A DNA stretch of 64,000 bases from Serratia liquefaciens ATCC 27592 (GTDB lineage Bacteria > Pseudomonadota > Gammaproteobacteria > Enterobacterales > Enterobacteriaceae), in NCBI RefSeq assembly GCF_000422085.1, contig NC_021741.1, positions 5,084,001 to 5,148,000 on the forward strand, given 5' to 3'. Position numbers and translations under genes: made by a program. Below, piece by piece: positions 1-8,490 of the stretch; within the stretch, counting starts at the first letter, position 1, and each line of letters starts with the position of its first letter. Below the pieces are notes generated by a model. It did no database searches and was not told the origin of the DNA. It worked only from the letters and a program-made list of their open reading frames with translations.

Positions 1-12
1 GGGATTTGGATT

Positions 13-636
13 ATGAAGACACCAGAGCTGATTTTGTTGCAGTTAAAAACCCTGGGGCCACACTCTGCCAAAATGCTGGCCGAGCATCTGGATATCACCC
101 CCATGGGCATTCGTCAGCATCTGCAATCCCTGGAAAAACGTGAGCTGGTTTGTTACGAGGAAGCGCGCACCAAAGTGGGCCGTCCGACGCGCTACTGGTC
201 GCTGACCCATGAGGGACACAGCCGGTTCGCCGATGATCACGATACTTTGGCGACGACGTTGTTGGATTCCGCCCATCAGCTGTTTGGCACTGAAGCGGTT
301 GAACAGTTACTCAGTGCGCGCGAAGAAAAACTTTATCAGCGCTATGCCGAAGAGCTGTCGGAAGAGACCTGTCATCAAGCCAAGCTTGCCCGGCTGGTGC
401 GTCTGCGGCAGCAGGATGGTTATATGGCCGAACTGCTTGAGCATCCGGAGGGCACATTGCTGGTGGAAAACCACTGCCCCATCGGCGTAGCGGCCACCGC
501 CTGCAGCAGCCTGTGCAACTCGGAGCTGCAGCTGTTTCACCGCCTGTTTGGCCATGGCTATCGTATAGAGCGCACTGCGCATGCTATTTCCGGCTCACGA
601 CATTGCGCTTATTTGATTCGACCATTGGAGCTTTAG
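13..636 (+). CDS. SufR/ArsR-type winged-helix regulator with C-terminal cysteine cluster
   Basis: This 207-residue protein looks like a DNA-binding regulator of the SufR-like branch of the ArsR superfamily. Residues 1-65 form a winged helix: the recognition region reads ITPMGIRQHLQSLEK and the wing reads VGRPTRYWSLT. The C-terminal half has cysteines at about positions 155, 164, 168 and 198, within CPIGVAATACSSLC and SRHC. This resembles the ligands that hold an Fe-S cluster in SufR-type repressors. A GGGATTTGGA stretch precedes the ATG. The stop lies three bases before fpr, so the two are surely co-transcribed, and a role sensing iron-sulfur or redox state is inferred. The exact ligand and target are unknown; the family call is firmer than the function. 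Confidence 0.8.
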   Translation: MKTPELILLQLKTLGPHSAKMLAEHLDITPMGIRQHLQSLEKRELVCYEEARTKVGRPTRYWSLTHEGHSRFADDHDTLATTLLDSAHQLFGTEAVEQLLSAREEKLYQRYAEELSEETCHQAKLARLVRLRQQDGYMAELLEHPEGTLLVENHCPIGVAATACSSLCNSELQLFHRLFGHGYRIERTAHAISGSRHCAYLIRPLEL

Positions 637-639
637 AGT

Positions 640-1386
640 ATGGCTGATTGGGTTAATGGCAAGGTTACGCAAGTCAAACAATGGACCGACGGGCTGTTCA
701 GCATTATCGTCGACGCCCCCATAGATCCCTTTATTGCCGGGCAGTTTGCCAAGCTGGCGCTGGAAGTTGACGGCGAACGCGTGCAGCGCGCCTATTCTTA
801 CGTCAACGCCCCCAGCGATCCGAATCTGGAGTTTTACCTGGTTACCGTGCCGGAAGGCAAACTGAGCCCACGGCTCAATCAGCTACGGCCGGGTTCGGAC
901 GTGATGGTAACCAAAGAGGCCGCCGGATTTTTCGTTCTGGACGAGGTGCCGGAATGCGACACCCTGTGGATGTTGGCCACCGGTACCGCCATCGGCCCTT
1001 ACCTGTCGATTCTGCAGGAAGGCAAAGGCCTGGAGCGCTTCAAAAACCTGGTGCTGGTGCATGCCGCACGCTTTGCGCGCGATCTCAGCTACCTGCCGCT
1101 GATGCAGCAGTTGCAACAGCGTTACAATGGCAAACTGCGCATTCAAACCATCGTCAGCCGTGAAGAAGTCCCCGGCTCGCTGACGGGACGCGTACCCGCG
1201 CTGATTGAGGATGGCCGGCTGGAAGCAGCGGTAGGCTTGACCCTCGACGCCGAAACTGACCACGTCATGCTGTGCGGTAACCCGCAAATGGTGCGCGATA
1301 CCCAGCAAACGCTGAAAGATCAGCGCCAGATGCGCAAGCACCTGCGCCGCAAACCGGGCCATATCACCAGCGAACACTATTGGTAA
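640..1386 (+). CDS. fpr: Ferredoxin/flavodoxin-NADP+ reductase
   Basis: Fpr is a cytosolic FAD enzyme that passes electrons between NADPH and flavodoxin or ferredoxin, feeding radical-SAM enzymes and oxidative-stress repair. The 248-residue length equals E. coli Fpr. The FAD-binding barrel has the RAYSYVN motif near residue 50. The NADP-binding half has ATGTAIGPYLSIL near residue 110 and MLCGNPQMVRDT near residue 210. The C-terminus ends in HYW, the aromatic end typical of this subclass. It follows the SufR-like regulator gene by three bases, an arrangement I do not recall from E. coli, where fpr stands alone. Confidence 0.97.
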   Translation: MADWVNGKVTQVKQWTDGLFSIIVDAPIDPFIAGQFAKLALEVDGERVQRAYSYVNAPSDPNLEFYLVTVPEGKLSPRLNQLRPGSDVMVTKEAAGFFVLDEVPECDTLWMLATGTAIGPYLSILQEGKGLERFKNLVLVHAARFARDLSYLPLMQQLQQRYNGKLRIQTIVSREEVPGSLTGRVPALIEDGRLEAAVGLTLDAETDHVMLCGNPQMVRDTQQTLKDQRQMRKHLRRKPGHITSEHYW

Positions 1387-1402
1387 TTGATAGCCTCTGG
1401 TT

Positions 1403-1828
1403 TTAATCCGCGCCGAACTTGACGGGTTTGGCCGGCGGACCAAAACGATTATCCTCGGGCGTGCCGACAAACGCGCCCAAATCGATCATCATCATCACAA
1501 TGATCAGCGTCGGGATAAAACGCCCCACGCCCCACTGCCAAACCGGCGCCAGCATTTGCCAGTTACCCGCCGCCAGCAGCCAAGCCACAATCAGTAACAA
1601 CGCCCACCAACCGGCTTTATTGCGGTCATGCAAACGCTTCACCAGCACCGCCGCCGTTGGCCACAGCAGCCCAACGATAAAAAAGGCGATGGTTTGGATA
1701 TCCACCAGCTTATTGCTGGCGAGTGAAAAAGCCACCGCCATCAGCACTACCCACAGCACCATCCAAATCCAGAAATCACGCCGCCCAATTCGGCCCTTAA
1801 ACGAAAAACACCACTGTTGTATTGTCAT
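1403..1828 (-). CDS. yiiR: DUF805 inner-membrane protein (YiiR-like)
   Basis: This is a small hydrophobic protein of about 141 residues, of unknown function, from the DUF805 family. It opens with the family signature WCFSFKGRIGRRDFW, followed by several membrane segments and the conserved LVKRLHDRNKAGWW loop. The start at 1828 is chosen because AGGA lies five bases upstream; a longer reading frame adds nine unlikely residues. It is convergent with fpr, and in E. coli the same gene also lies between fpr and tpiA. It probably sits in the inner membrane; no substrate can be inferred. Confidence 0.88.
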   Translation of the reverse strand: MTIQQWCFSFKGRIGRRDFWIWMVLWVVLMAVAFSLASNKLVDIQTIAFFIVGLLWPTAAVLVKRLHDRNKAGWWALLLIVAWLLAAGNWQMLAPVWQWGVGRFIPTLIIVMMMIDLGAFVGTPEDNRFGPPAKPVKFGAD

Positions 1829-1964
1829 TGAATCCTGCGTTGTTTGCCTGCCCATATTCTGCCGTGCAGTGTAACATAGGCGCTGCCGGGCGAAGATTTC
1901 TGCCCTGCATTACGCGGAGTAACGCACAGCTTTCTTGTCAGTGAGCGATAATGGCGCGAGATCT

Positions 1965-1993
1965 TTGACACCCTCCTCCCTTCTCGCTTTAAT
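1965..1993 (+). promoter_or_regulatory. Sigma-70 promoter of yiiQ
   Basis: TTGACA at 1965-1970 and TTTAAT at 1988-1993 are separated by 17 bases, a near-consensus sigma-70 promoter. Transcription would start near 2000. This supports the yiiQ start at 2028 and rules out an upstream start at 1935. Confidence 0.65.
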
Positions 1994-2027
1994 CGGAGCC
2001 ATCTTTGTCATTGATGCCGTATATACC

Positions 2028-2618
2028 ATGCTGAGAAAAACCATCGCCATTGCCTGCCTGTTGCTGGGCATCGGCAGCGCCTGGGCCGATCCGCCGGATG
2101 CCCCCGCCAACGCTTCGCCTACCGCGCCCTACCTGCTGGCCGGAGCGCCAACGTTTGATCTGACGGTGGTGAAGTTCCGCGAAAAATATAACCGCGATAA
2201 CCCGACGCTACCGATCGGCGAATTCCGCGCTATTGCCACCACCGAAGACGATACGCCGCTGTTGACGCGCGCTGCCAGCAAGCTAAACGAGAATCTCTAT
2301 GCCTCAACCGCGCTGGAAAAAGGCACCGGAAAAATCAAAACGCTGCAAATTACCCACCTGCCGCTACAGCAGAGCAACGAAGAAAAAGCCGCTCGCACCA
2401 TTGCCGTCAGCTATATGGCCGCGTTGATGCGCCAGTTTGAACCGACGCTGACGGTGGAAAAAAGCCTGAGTAAAGTGGCCAACCTGCTGGAAAAAGGCAA
2501 AGGCCAGCGCTTTTACCAACAGCAGGTCGGTGCGATCCGCTATGTAGTGGCAGACAACGGCGATAAAGGAGTAACTTTCGCTGTTGAACCGGTTAAGCTG
2601 ACGTTATCCGAGCCGTAA
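2028..2618 (+). CDS. yiiQ: DUF1454 periplasmic protein (YiiQ-like)
   Basis: This 196-residue protein of unknown function matches the DUF1454 family (E. coli YiiQ). The first 19 residues form a Sec signal peptide ending in SAWA, so the mature protein is probably periplasmic. I chose the ATG at 2028 because it starts the signal peptide cleanly and lies downstream of a near-consensus promoter. The mature part is soluble and mixed alpha/beta, with no catalytic motif I can recognise. It precedes tpiA in the same direction, but the 127-base gap and a candidate tpiA promoter suggest separate transcription. Confidence 0.88.
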   Translation: MLRKTIAIACLLLGIGSAWADPPDAPANASPTAPYLLAGAPTFDLTVVKFREKYNRDNPTLPIGEFRAIATTEDDTPLLTRAASKLNENLYASTALEKGTGKIKTLQITHLPLQQSNEEKAARTIAVSYMAALMRQFEPTLTVEKSLSKVANLLEKGKGQRFYQQQVGAIRYVVADNGDKGVTFAVEPVKLTLSEP

Positions 2619-2687
2619 CGGCAGGCTATTTAATGACGAAAAGCAAAGCCTTCGCGCTTAATCATCTCTATACTGTTGGGCAGGTAA

Positions 2688-2704
2688 ACTGCCGGTCCGG
2701 CAGT
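2688..2704. repeat. Perfect palindrome in the tpiA 5' leader
   Basis: ACTGCCGG and CCGGCAGT flank a single T, giving a perfect inverted repeat about 42 bases before the tpiA ATG. A TATACT element lies at 2669-2674, so the palindrome would fall near the 5' end of the tpiA mRNA. It could be a stabilising hairpin or a protein-binding site. Confidence 0.5.
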
Positions 2705-2745
2705 GGTTATTTCGACTCTCGCGTTCCCTTGTTGGAGGAAAAAAC

Positions 2746-3513
2746 ATGCGTCATCCATTAGTTATGGGTAACTGGAAGCTTAACGGCAGCACTCACATGG
2801 TTAACGAACTGATCGCCGCTCTGCGCAATGAGCTGAGCAGCGTTGACGGCTGTGGCGTCGCTATCGCACCGCCTGTGATGTACCTGGACCAGGCGAAACA
2901 CGCACTGGCCGGCAGCCGCATTGCTCTGGGCGCTCAAAACGTAGACGTGAACCTGTCCGGCGCATTCACCGGTGAAGTTTCCGCCGACATGCTGAAAGAT
3001 ATCGGTGCGCAATACATCATCATCGGCCACTCCGAGCGTCGTACTTACCATAAAGAAACCGATGCAGCGATCGCCGAGAAATTTGCCGTGCTGAAAAAAG
3101 CCGGCCTGATCCCAGTGCTGTGCATCGGTGAAACCGACGCAGAAAACGAAGCGGGTAAAACCGAAGAAGTTTGTGCACGCCAGATCGACGCCGTGCTGAA
3201 AACTCAGGGCGCAGAAGCCTTCAAAGGCGCGGTTATCGCTTATGAGCCAATCTGGGCTATCGGTACCGGTAAATCCGCCACCCCTGCGCAGGCTCAGGCA
3301 GTACACAAATTTATCCGCGATCACATCGCTAAACAGGACGCTGCAGTAGCTGCAGAAGTGATCATCCAGTACGGCGGTTCTGTGAACGATAAAAATGCCG
3401 CCGAGCTGTTCACTCAGCCGGACATCGACGGCGCGCTGGTTGGCGGCGCCTCACTGAAAGCCGATGCTTTCGCTGTGATCGTCAAAGCCGCTGCCGCTGC
3501 TAAAAAAGCCTGA
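2746..3513 (+). CDS. tpiA: Triosephosphate isomerase
   Basis: TpiA interconverts dihydroxyacetone phosphate and glyceraldehyde-3-phosphate in glycolysis and gluconeogenesis, in the cytosol. At 255 residues it equals the E. coli enzyme. Catalytic residues are visible: Lys in GNWKLNG near residue 11, His in IIGHSERR near residue 95, and Glu in [11 protein letters not shown] near residue 167. The phosphate-binding YGGSV and VGGASL loops are present near the C-terminus. GGAGGAAAAAAC forms a strong ribosome-binding site. The gene is monocistronic and ends at the terminator it shares with sbp. Confidence 0.98.
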   Translation: MRHPLVMGNWKLNGSTHMVNELIAALRNELSSVDGCGVAIAPPVMYLDQAKHALAGSRIALGAQNVDVNLSGAFTGEVSADMLKDIGAQYIIIGHSERRTYHKETDAAIAEKFAVLKKAGLIPVLCIGETDAENEAGKTEEVCARQIDAVLKTQGAEAFKGAVIAYEPIWAIGTGKSATPAQAQAVHKFIRDHIAKQDAAVAAEVIIQYGGSVNDKNAAELFTQPDIDGALVGGASLKADAFAVIVKAAAAAKKA

Positions 3514-3535
3514 TTTCTTTCTCTGGCTGCTAAAT

Positions 3536-3562
3536 AAAAAACCCCGGCAAGCCGGGGTTTTT
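3536..3562. terminator. Bidirectional intrinsic terminator between tpiA and sbp
   Basis: The stem ACCCCGGC/GCCGGGGT is flanked by an A-run on the left and a T-run on the right. It can therefore end both tpiA (plus strand) and sbp (minus strand). Confidence 0.9.
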
Positions 3563-3581
3563 TATTATTGTCATCAAGGCA

Positions 3582-4577
3582 TCAGCGTTTGCTGATTTCG
3601 TCGAACACACCGCCGGTGGCGAAGTGTACCTTCTGTGCCTGAGTCCAGCCGCCGAAGGTATCATCCACCGTGAACAGCTTCAGTTTCGGGAATTGCTCGG
3701 CAAACTTGGCCGCCACAGCCGCGTCACGCGGACGGTAGTAGTTTTTCGCCGCGATGGTTTGTCCTTCCGGCGTATACAGATATTTCAGGTAAGCCGTCGC
3801 CACATCACGGGTACCGCGCTTATCAACCACTTTATCCACCACCGAGACGGTCGGCTCCGCCAAAATCGATTCGCTTGGGGTGATAATTTCAAACTTGTCT
3901 TTACCCAGCTCTTTCTCCGCCAGCAAAGCTTCGTTTTCCCAGGCGATCAGCACATCGCCAATACCACGCTCAACGAAGGTATTGGTTGAACCGCGTGCGC
4001 CGGAATCCAGCACTTCGACGTTCTTATACAGGTTTTTAACGAACTCCTGCGCTTTGGCCTGATCGTTATTGTTCTGGTGTAGTGCGTAACCCCAGGCCGC
4101 CAGATAGTTCCAGCGTGCGCCCCCAGAAGTTTTCGGGTTCGGGGTGATCACCGAGACGCCCGGCTTAATCAGATCTTGCCAGTCGTGAATTTGTTTTGGG
4201 TTGCCTTTACGCACCAGAAATACAATGGTCGAGGTATAAGGTGCCGAGTTGTCCGGCAGGCGTTTGATCCAATCTTTATCGATGCGTCCGCGTTCGGCAA
4301 TGGCATCCACGTCATAGGCCAGCGCCAGCGTGACCACATCGGCTTCAATACCGTTAATCACCGAGGTCGCCTGCTTGCCGGAGCCACCATGTGACTGACG
4401 TACCGTCACTTTATCGCCGGTCTGCTGCTGCCAATATTTACCGAATGCGGTGTTATATTCCTGATAGAACTCGCGTGTCGGGTCGTACGAAACGTTCAGC
4501 AGTTGGATATCTTTCGCCATGGCGCCGGACGCCAACAGCATTATTGTCAGACCTACACCCCATTTACGCATACGCAT
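3582..4577 (-). CDS. sbp: Periplasmic sulfate-binding protein of the sulfate ABC importer
   Basis: Sbp captures sulfate in the periplasm and delivers it to the CysTWA importer, the first step of assimilatory sulfate reduction. The 331-residue protein starts with a 21-residue signal peptide ending in ASGAMA. The mature part has the family motifs [30 protein letters not shown] and [13 protein letters not shown] second in-frame ATG two codons in is an alternative start. It stands alone, as in E. coli, between tpiA and pfkA. CysB or Cbl control is known for the family; I could not identify an operator here with confidence. CysP, the thiosulfate paralogue, is less likely given the motifs and neighbourhood. 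Confidence 0.95.
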   Translation of the reverse strand: MRMRKWGVGLTIMLLASGAMAKDIQLLNVSYDPTREFYQEYNTAFGKYWQQQTGDKVTVRQSHGGSGKQATSVINGIEADVVTLALAYDVDAIAERGRIDKDWIKRLPDNSAPYTSTIVFLVRKGNPKQIHDWQDLIKPGVSVITPNPKTSGGARWNYLAAWGYALHQNNNDQAKAQEFVKNLYKNVEVLDSGARGSTNTFVERGIGDVLIAWENEALLAEKELGKDKFEIITPSESILAEPTVSVVDKVVDKRGTRDVATAYLKYLYTPEGQTIAAKNYYRPRDAAVAAKFAEQFPKLKLFTVDDTFGGWTQAQKVHFATGGVFDEISKR

Positions 4578-4713
4578 CGACTCGCTCTCCCAGGAAAATT
4601 AATCACAACCTCAATCGGTTGATTTAGCATCAGAGCCTGCCAGAAACTTTCCCGCCAATTAAAGAATAAAAAATGTTGGGCTAGACGATTCTGGAATATA
4701 ACTACCACGGGCA

Positions 4714-4742
4714 TAAAAAAAGCCTCCGCGTGCGGAGGCTTC
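4714..4742 (-). terminator. Intrinsic terminator of pfkA
   Basis: On the minus strand a hairpin AGCCTCCGC/GCGGAGGCT is followed by a run of seven T, 22 bases past the pfkA stop. Confidence 0.92.
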
Positions 4743-4763
4743 TCGAGCTGAATTAATGCGGGA

Positions 4764-5726
4764 TCAGTACAGCTTTTTCGCTGTATCCAGCCAGTCGCCC
4801 TTGAACGGACGCTTCATGTTTTCGATCGCATCGATGATGTCGTGGTGCACCATCTTCTCGTTCTGGATACCGACGCAACGACCGCCGTAGCCCTGCAGTA
4901 GCAACTCAATCGCGTAAGCGCCCATGCGGGAAGCCAGAATACGGTCATAAGCTACCGGCGAGCCGCCGCGCTGAATGTGGCCCAGCACGGTCGCGCGGGT
5001 TTCACGCTTGGTTTCTTGTTCGATATGGCGAGCCAACTCATCGATATCGCAGATGTGTTCGGTGATCGCCACAATCGCGTGTTTTTTGCCTTTGGCAATA
5101 CCGGCCTTGATTTCGCAGACCAGGTCTTCGCGGTTGAACTCGGTTTCAGGCAATACGATAAATTCACAACCGCCGGCAATCGCCGCCGCCAGGGTCAGAT
5201 CGCCACAGTAGCGTCCCATCACTTCAACGATGGAAATACGCTGATGAGAAGATGAGGTATCGCGCAGACGGTCAATAGCTTCCACGACGGTTTCTAGCGC
5301 GGTGAAGAAGCCGATGGTGTAGTCGGTACCGGCCACATCGTTATCGATGGTGCCTGGCAGGCCGATACAAGGGAAACCTTCTTCCGTCAGGCGTTTGGCC
5401 CCCATATAGGAACCGTCGCCGCCGATCACCACCAGCGCATCAATACCGCGGTTTTTCAGATTCTCAATTGCCTTGGCGCGTACGCTGTCGTCTCTGAACT
5501 CAGGGAAGCGGGCTGAACCGAGGAAAGTGCCGCCGCGATTGATCATATCGGACACGCTATAGCGGTCCAATTGTTCCATGCGATCTTCGTACAAGCCAAG
5601 GTAGCCATCGTAAATACCAAAAACTTCCAGACCTTCCGAAAGTGCAGCACGCACAACGCCGCGGATAGCAGCGTTCATACCCGGCGAATCACCGCCACTC
5701 GTCAGTACACCGATTTTCTTGATCAT
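4764..5726 (-). CDS. pfkA: ATP-dependent 6-phosphofructokinase
   Basis: PfkA phosphorylates fructose-6-phosphate with ATP, the committed step of glycolysis, and works as an allosteric cytosolic tetramer. At 320 residues it equals E. coli PfkA. The ATP site [18 protein letters not shown] is at the N-terminus. [11 protein letters not shown] lies near residue 100, and the catalytic base Asp is in PGTIDND near residue 127. A minus-strand TATAAT at 5834-5839, overlapped upstream by a Cra-like half-palindrome, suggests repression by Cra as in E. coli. A terminator follows, so it is monocistronic. Confidence 0.98.
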   Translation of the reverse strand: MIKKIGVLTSGGDSPGMNAAIRGVVRAALSEGLEVFGIYDGYLGLYEDRMEQLDRYSVSDMINRGGTFLGSARFPEFRDDSVRAKAIENLKNRGIDALVVIGGDGSYMGAKRLTEEGFPCIGLPGTIDNDVAGTDYTIGFFTALETVVEAIDRLRDTSSSHQRISIVEVMGRYCGDLTLAAAIAGGCEFIVLPETEFNREDLVCEIKAGIAKGKKHAIVAITEHICDIDELARHIEQETKRETRATVLGHIQRGGSPVAYDRILASRMGAYAIELLLQGYGGRCVGIQNEKMVHHDIIDAIENMKRPFKGDWLDTAKKLY

Positions 5727-5833
5727 GACTACCTCTGAACTGTAGATGCAATTTCTTAAGAATTCTGTATTCGCCGATTGTCTTGAAACCTCTCCGGCTG
5801 CAGAAAACCAGCTTTACGGCTTTATTGCTGGAT

Positions 5834-5866
5834 ATTATAGCAAAAACACCCAGCTGAATTGATTCA
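5834..5866 (-). promoter_or_regulatory. pfkA promoter with Cra-like operator
   Basis: On the minus strand a perfect TATAAT (plus 5834-5839) lies 17 bases from a weak -35 that overlaps the imperfect palindrome TGAATTGATTCA (5855-5866). The sequence GCTGAATTGATTCA differs at one position from the Cra consensus RSTGAAWCSNTHHW as I remember it. Binding is inferred. Confidence 0.5.
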
Positions 5867-5958
5867 AGTCACGCAATATTGCGGTAAAAAAGCGTCATGG
5901 CACGCGGAGCTAATGCCATTATTTATCCGCTGTGCGAGTTCCCGTTGTCCTGCATTAA

Positions 5959-6861
5959 TTATAGCTCCCAACGCCCCTGTCGGCCCGCGGGCACTACAGA
6001 ACAAGGATCCTGATGGATAAGAACATCAGCCCCCGGGAAACGGTGCAACAGCGCCTGCTCCACCTGTTCAGCCAGAATATGCGCCTGCATCAGCGGTAAC
6101 GCATCGTCCATCTCCAGGTGCAACTGAATAAAGCGCGTCGGTCCGGACTGACGGGTACGCAGGTCATGCGCGCCTTTGACCCCAGGCCATGAGGAGATCA
6201 CATCAATAATCGCCTGGCGCTCGTCGTCCGGCAATGCCCGATCCAGCAGCGATTGCACGGCTTCATTGCCCATTCGCAGCGCGCTATAAAGAATGTAGAC
6301 GCCTATTCCCAGTGCAAACAGCGCATCTGCCCGGTGAAAACCGTACCAGCTTAGCGCAAGCGCTATAAGAATAGCACCATTCATCATGACATCTGACTGA
6401 TAATGCAGCATATCTGCTCGGACGGCCTGACTGCGAGTTTTTCTTACCACCCAACGCTGATAGGTGACCAACAGCAGGGTGCTGACCAAAGCCACTATCG
6501 TCACGGCAATACCGATGCCAGGGTCACGCAAGGTTTCCGGCGAATACAGATGTTGAAAACCGGTGAGAAACAAAAATAGCGCCGAACCAGAAATGAACAT
6601 GCTTTGCGCCAGCGCCGCCAACGATTCGGCCTTGCCGTGCCCGAAAGTGTGCTCCTCATCGGCCGGCTGCAGCGAGTAACGTACCACCAGCAGGTTGGTC
6701 AGCGACGCGGCAATATCCACCAGCGAATCCACCAGCGCGGCCAACAGGCTCACCGAACCGGTGCGGTACCAGGCGACAATTTTGATCAGTAACAGCGTTG
6801 AGGCCAAAACGGTGGCCGCTAACGCGGCGGATTTAACCAAACGCGCATATTGCGGTTCCAT
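5959..6861 (-). CDS. fieF: Cation-efflux pump of the CDF family (FieF/YiiP)
   Basis: FieF is an inner-membrane proton-coupled exporter of zinc, iron and cadmium. The 300-residue length matches E. coli FieF. The transmembrane zinc site is visible as [14 protein letters not shown] (Asp near 45 and 49) and [10 protein letters not shown] (His near 153, Asp near 157). The C-terminal third is the cytosolic domain, with HDLRTRQSG and a His-rich end ([14 protein letters not shown]). It sits between pfkA and cpxP as in E. coli and appears to be transcribed alone. Confidence 0.95.
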   Translation of the reverse strand: MEPQYARLVKSAALAATVLASTLLLIKIVAWYRTGSVSLLAALVDSLVDIAASLTNLLVVRYSLQPADEEHTFGHGKAESLAALAQSMFISGSALFLFLTGFQHLYSPETLRDPGIGIAVTIVALVSTLLLVTYQRWVVRKTRSQAVRADMLHYQSDVMMNGAILIALALSWYGFHRADALFALGIGVYILYSALRMGNEAVQSLLDRALPDDERQAIIDVISSWPGVKGAHDLRTRQSGPTRFIQLHLEMDDALPLMQAHILAEQVEQALLHRFPGADVLIHQDPCSVVPAGRQGRWEL

Positions 6862-7080
6862 AACCCATCCCGGTTAAACGTTCAGAGGGTCAGTATAACG
6901 GAATGATGAGCAAAAAAGCCCTTCAGATAACCGCCGCCAACGCAGTGCATATCGCGAAGGGATGTCGCCATATCGATGCAAACAATCCGTGCGACCGGCG
7001 CTAAACGTCGTCATGGTCCATACTCTGTGGTTTAACCTTGCAGAGTTGCCTGGCGGGCTATCAAGCTGTAATTGATGGAT

Positions 7081-7139
7081 AAAAAAAACCCCGCCATCAT
7101 GGCGGGGGAAGACAGGGATGGTGTCTATGGCAAGGAAAA
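7081..7139 (-). ncRNA. cpxQ: CpxQ small RNA in the 3' end of cpxP mRNA
   Basis: Read on the minus strand, this begins TTTTCCTTGCCATAGACACC and continues CATCCCTGTCTTCC. It ends in a GC-rich hairpin (CCCCGCC/GGCGGGG) with eight T. This matches CpxQ as I remember it from E. coli and Salmonella, where RNase E releases about 58 nucleotides from the cpxP mRNA. CpxQ binds Hfq and represses envelope-protein and other mRNAs during Cpx stress. The single-stranded seed part is almost unchanged, while the terminator loop differs. The hairpin also serves as the cpxP terminator. Confidence 0.88.
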
Positions 7140-7148
7140 AACAGGGGA

Positions 7149-7643
7149 CTACTCAGTCGTACTTAACTTCTGGGCAGAAGTTTGCTGCAAACCAGAAATC
7201 TGTTGCTCCATCTGCTGCATGCGCTGCTGATGTTTCTGGTCTAAAACGCTTTTTTGCTGTGGCGTCAGCAGGTTATACATTTGGTTGCGTACCCGAGCCA
7301 TTTCGACCTGACGCTTAACCTGCTGCTGGGCCATCTGTTCCGCCTGGGCATACACGGCGGCTTCATCAAATTTGTCTGCGGTCACCAGCTTATGCATGGC
7401 TTCCATTTCAGCTACATTGACACCTGGCAGATCGTGGCGCGCCTGGCGCATTAAATCGCGCATTTGCTGGCGCTGTTGCTCAGTCAGGCTGACACCGTCA
7501 AACATGTGGTGTTGGCCAGGTGTTCTGGTGGTCGCATCGTTTCCGGGAGTCGGTGCAGTTTCCGATGTAGTGTCGGCAGCGAACGCAGCGGTAGAACCTA
7601 TTGCCAGCATTGATGCCATAACTAATGCGGTCACCTTACGCAT
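7149..7643 (-). CDS. cpxP: Periplasmic Cpx-pathway inhibitor/chaperone
   Basis: CpxP is a small periplasmic helical protein that dampens signalling by CpxA and helps deliver misfolded pilins to DegP. The 164-residue protein has a signal peptide ([22 protein letters not shown]). It also has the two LTPQQ-like motifs of the CpxP/Spy family, here [14 protein letters not shown] near residue 55 and [15 protein letters not shown] near residue 130. It is divergent from cpxR, with a CpxR box between them, and its 3' end carries CpxQ. Confidence 0.94.
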   Translation of the reverse strand: MRKVTALVMASMLAIGSTAAFAADTTSETAPTPGNDATTRTPGQHHMFDGVSLTEQQRQQMRDLMRQARHDLPGVNVAEMEAMHKLVTADKFDEAAVYAQAEQMAQQQVKRQVEMARVRNQMYNLLTPQQKSVLDQKHQQRMQQMEQQISGLQQTSAQKLSTTE

Positions 7644-7723
7644 TTCAACTCCTCGTGCTTTCTCACTTTGCGAATCAACGAGGAGCAGTGTACTGCTGCA
7701 CCTGCAAACATGCGTCAGTGCAT

Positions 7724-7738
7724 GTAAAACTACGTAAA
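7724..7738. promoter_or_regulatory. CpxR-binding box in the cpxP-cpxR intergenic region
   Basis: GTAAA, five bases, GTAAA: a perfect match to the CpxR consensus, placed between the divergent cpxP and cpxRA. It is expected to activate cpxP strongly and to autoregulate cpxRA. Confidence 0.8.
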
Positions 7739-7791
7739 GTCATGGAATGCCAACAGTTGATGACGTATTTTGCGTCAGGAGGTAAAACATA

Positions 7792-8490
7792 ATGAATAAA
7801 ATTCTGTTAGTTGACGACGACCGCGAGCTGACCTCGCTGTTAAAAGAACTGCTTGAAATGGAAGGCTTTACCATCGTGGTTGCTTACGATGGCGAACAGG
7901 CGTTGTCGCTACTGGACAGCTCCATCGATCTGCTACTGCTCGATATCATGATGCCGAAGAAAAACGGTATCGATACGTTGAAAGAGCTGCGTCAGCATCA
8001 CCAGACGCCGGTCATCATGCTGACCGCCCGCGGCAGTGAACTTGACCGCGTTTTGGGCCTGGAACTGGGCGCCGATGACTACCTGCCAAAACCCTTTAAC
8101 GATCGCGAACTGGTGGCACGTATCCGCGCAATTCTGCGCCGTTCCAACTGGAGCGAACAACAGCAGAATGTCGATACCGGCGCACCAACGCTGGATGTAG
8201 ACGGCCTGCAGCTCAACCCGGGTCGCCAGGAAGCCAGCTTCGACGGCCAAACGCTGGATCTCACCGGCACCGAATTTACCCTGCTGTACCTGCTGGCGCA
8301 GCACCTTGGTCAAGTGGTGTCACGCGAACTGCTGAGCCAGGAAGTACTGGGTAAACGACTGACGCCTTTTGATCGCGCTATCGATATGCACATCTCCAAC
8401 CTGCGACGTAAGCTGCCGAACCGCAAAGACGGTCATCCGTGGTTCAAAACGCTGCGTGGTCGGGGTTACTTAATGGTATCTGCAACATGA
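7792..8490 (+). CDS. cpxR: Response regulator CpxR
   Basis: CpxR is the OmpR/PhoB-type transcription factor of the Cpx envelope-stress response. The receiver domain covers residues 1-120, with acidic DDD near residue 8, phospho-acceptor Asp in LLLLDIMMPKKNG near residue 51, Thr in MLTARG, and Lys in LPKPFNDREL. The winged-helix domain (residues 130-232) ends with HISNLRRKLPNR and RGRGYLM. The length of 232 residues equals the E. coli protein. AGGAGG lies seven bases upstream of the ATG. The stop overlaps the cpxA start in ATGA. Confidence 0.98.
   Translation: MNKILLVDDDRELTSLLKELLEMEGFTIVVAYDGEQALSLLDSSIDLLLLDIMMPKKNGIDTLKELRQHHQTPVIMLTARGSELDRVLGLELGADDYLPKPFNDRELVARIRAILRRSNWSEQQQNVDTGAPTLDVDGLQLNPGRQEASFDGQTLDLTGTEFTLLYLLAQHLGQVVSRELLSQEVLGKRLTPFDRAIDMHISNLRRKLPNRKDGHPWFKTLRGRGYLMVSAT

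Noticed and set aside
883..1470. 195-codon minus-strand frame over fpr
   Set aside because: His/Gln-rich antisense translation with no family resemblance; fpr is certain on the other strand.
1935..2027. 31-residue N-terminal extension of yiiQ
   Set aside because: It spans a near-consensus promoter and would put residues ahead of a clean signal peptide.
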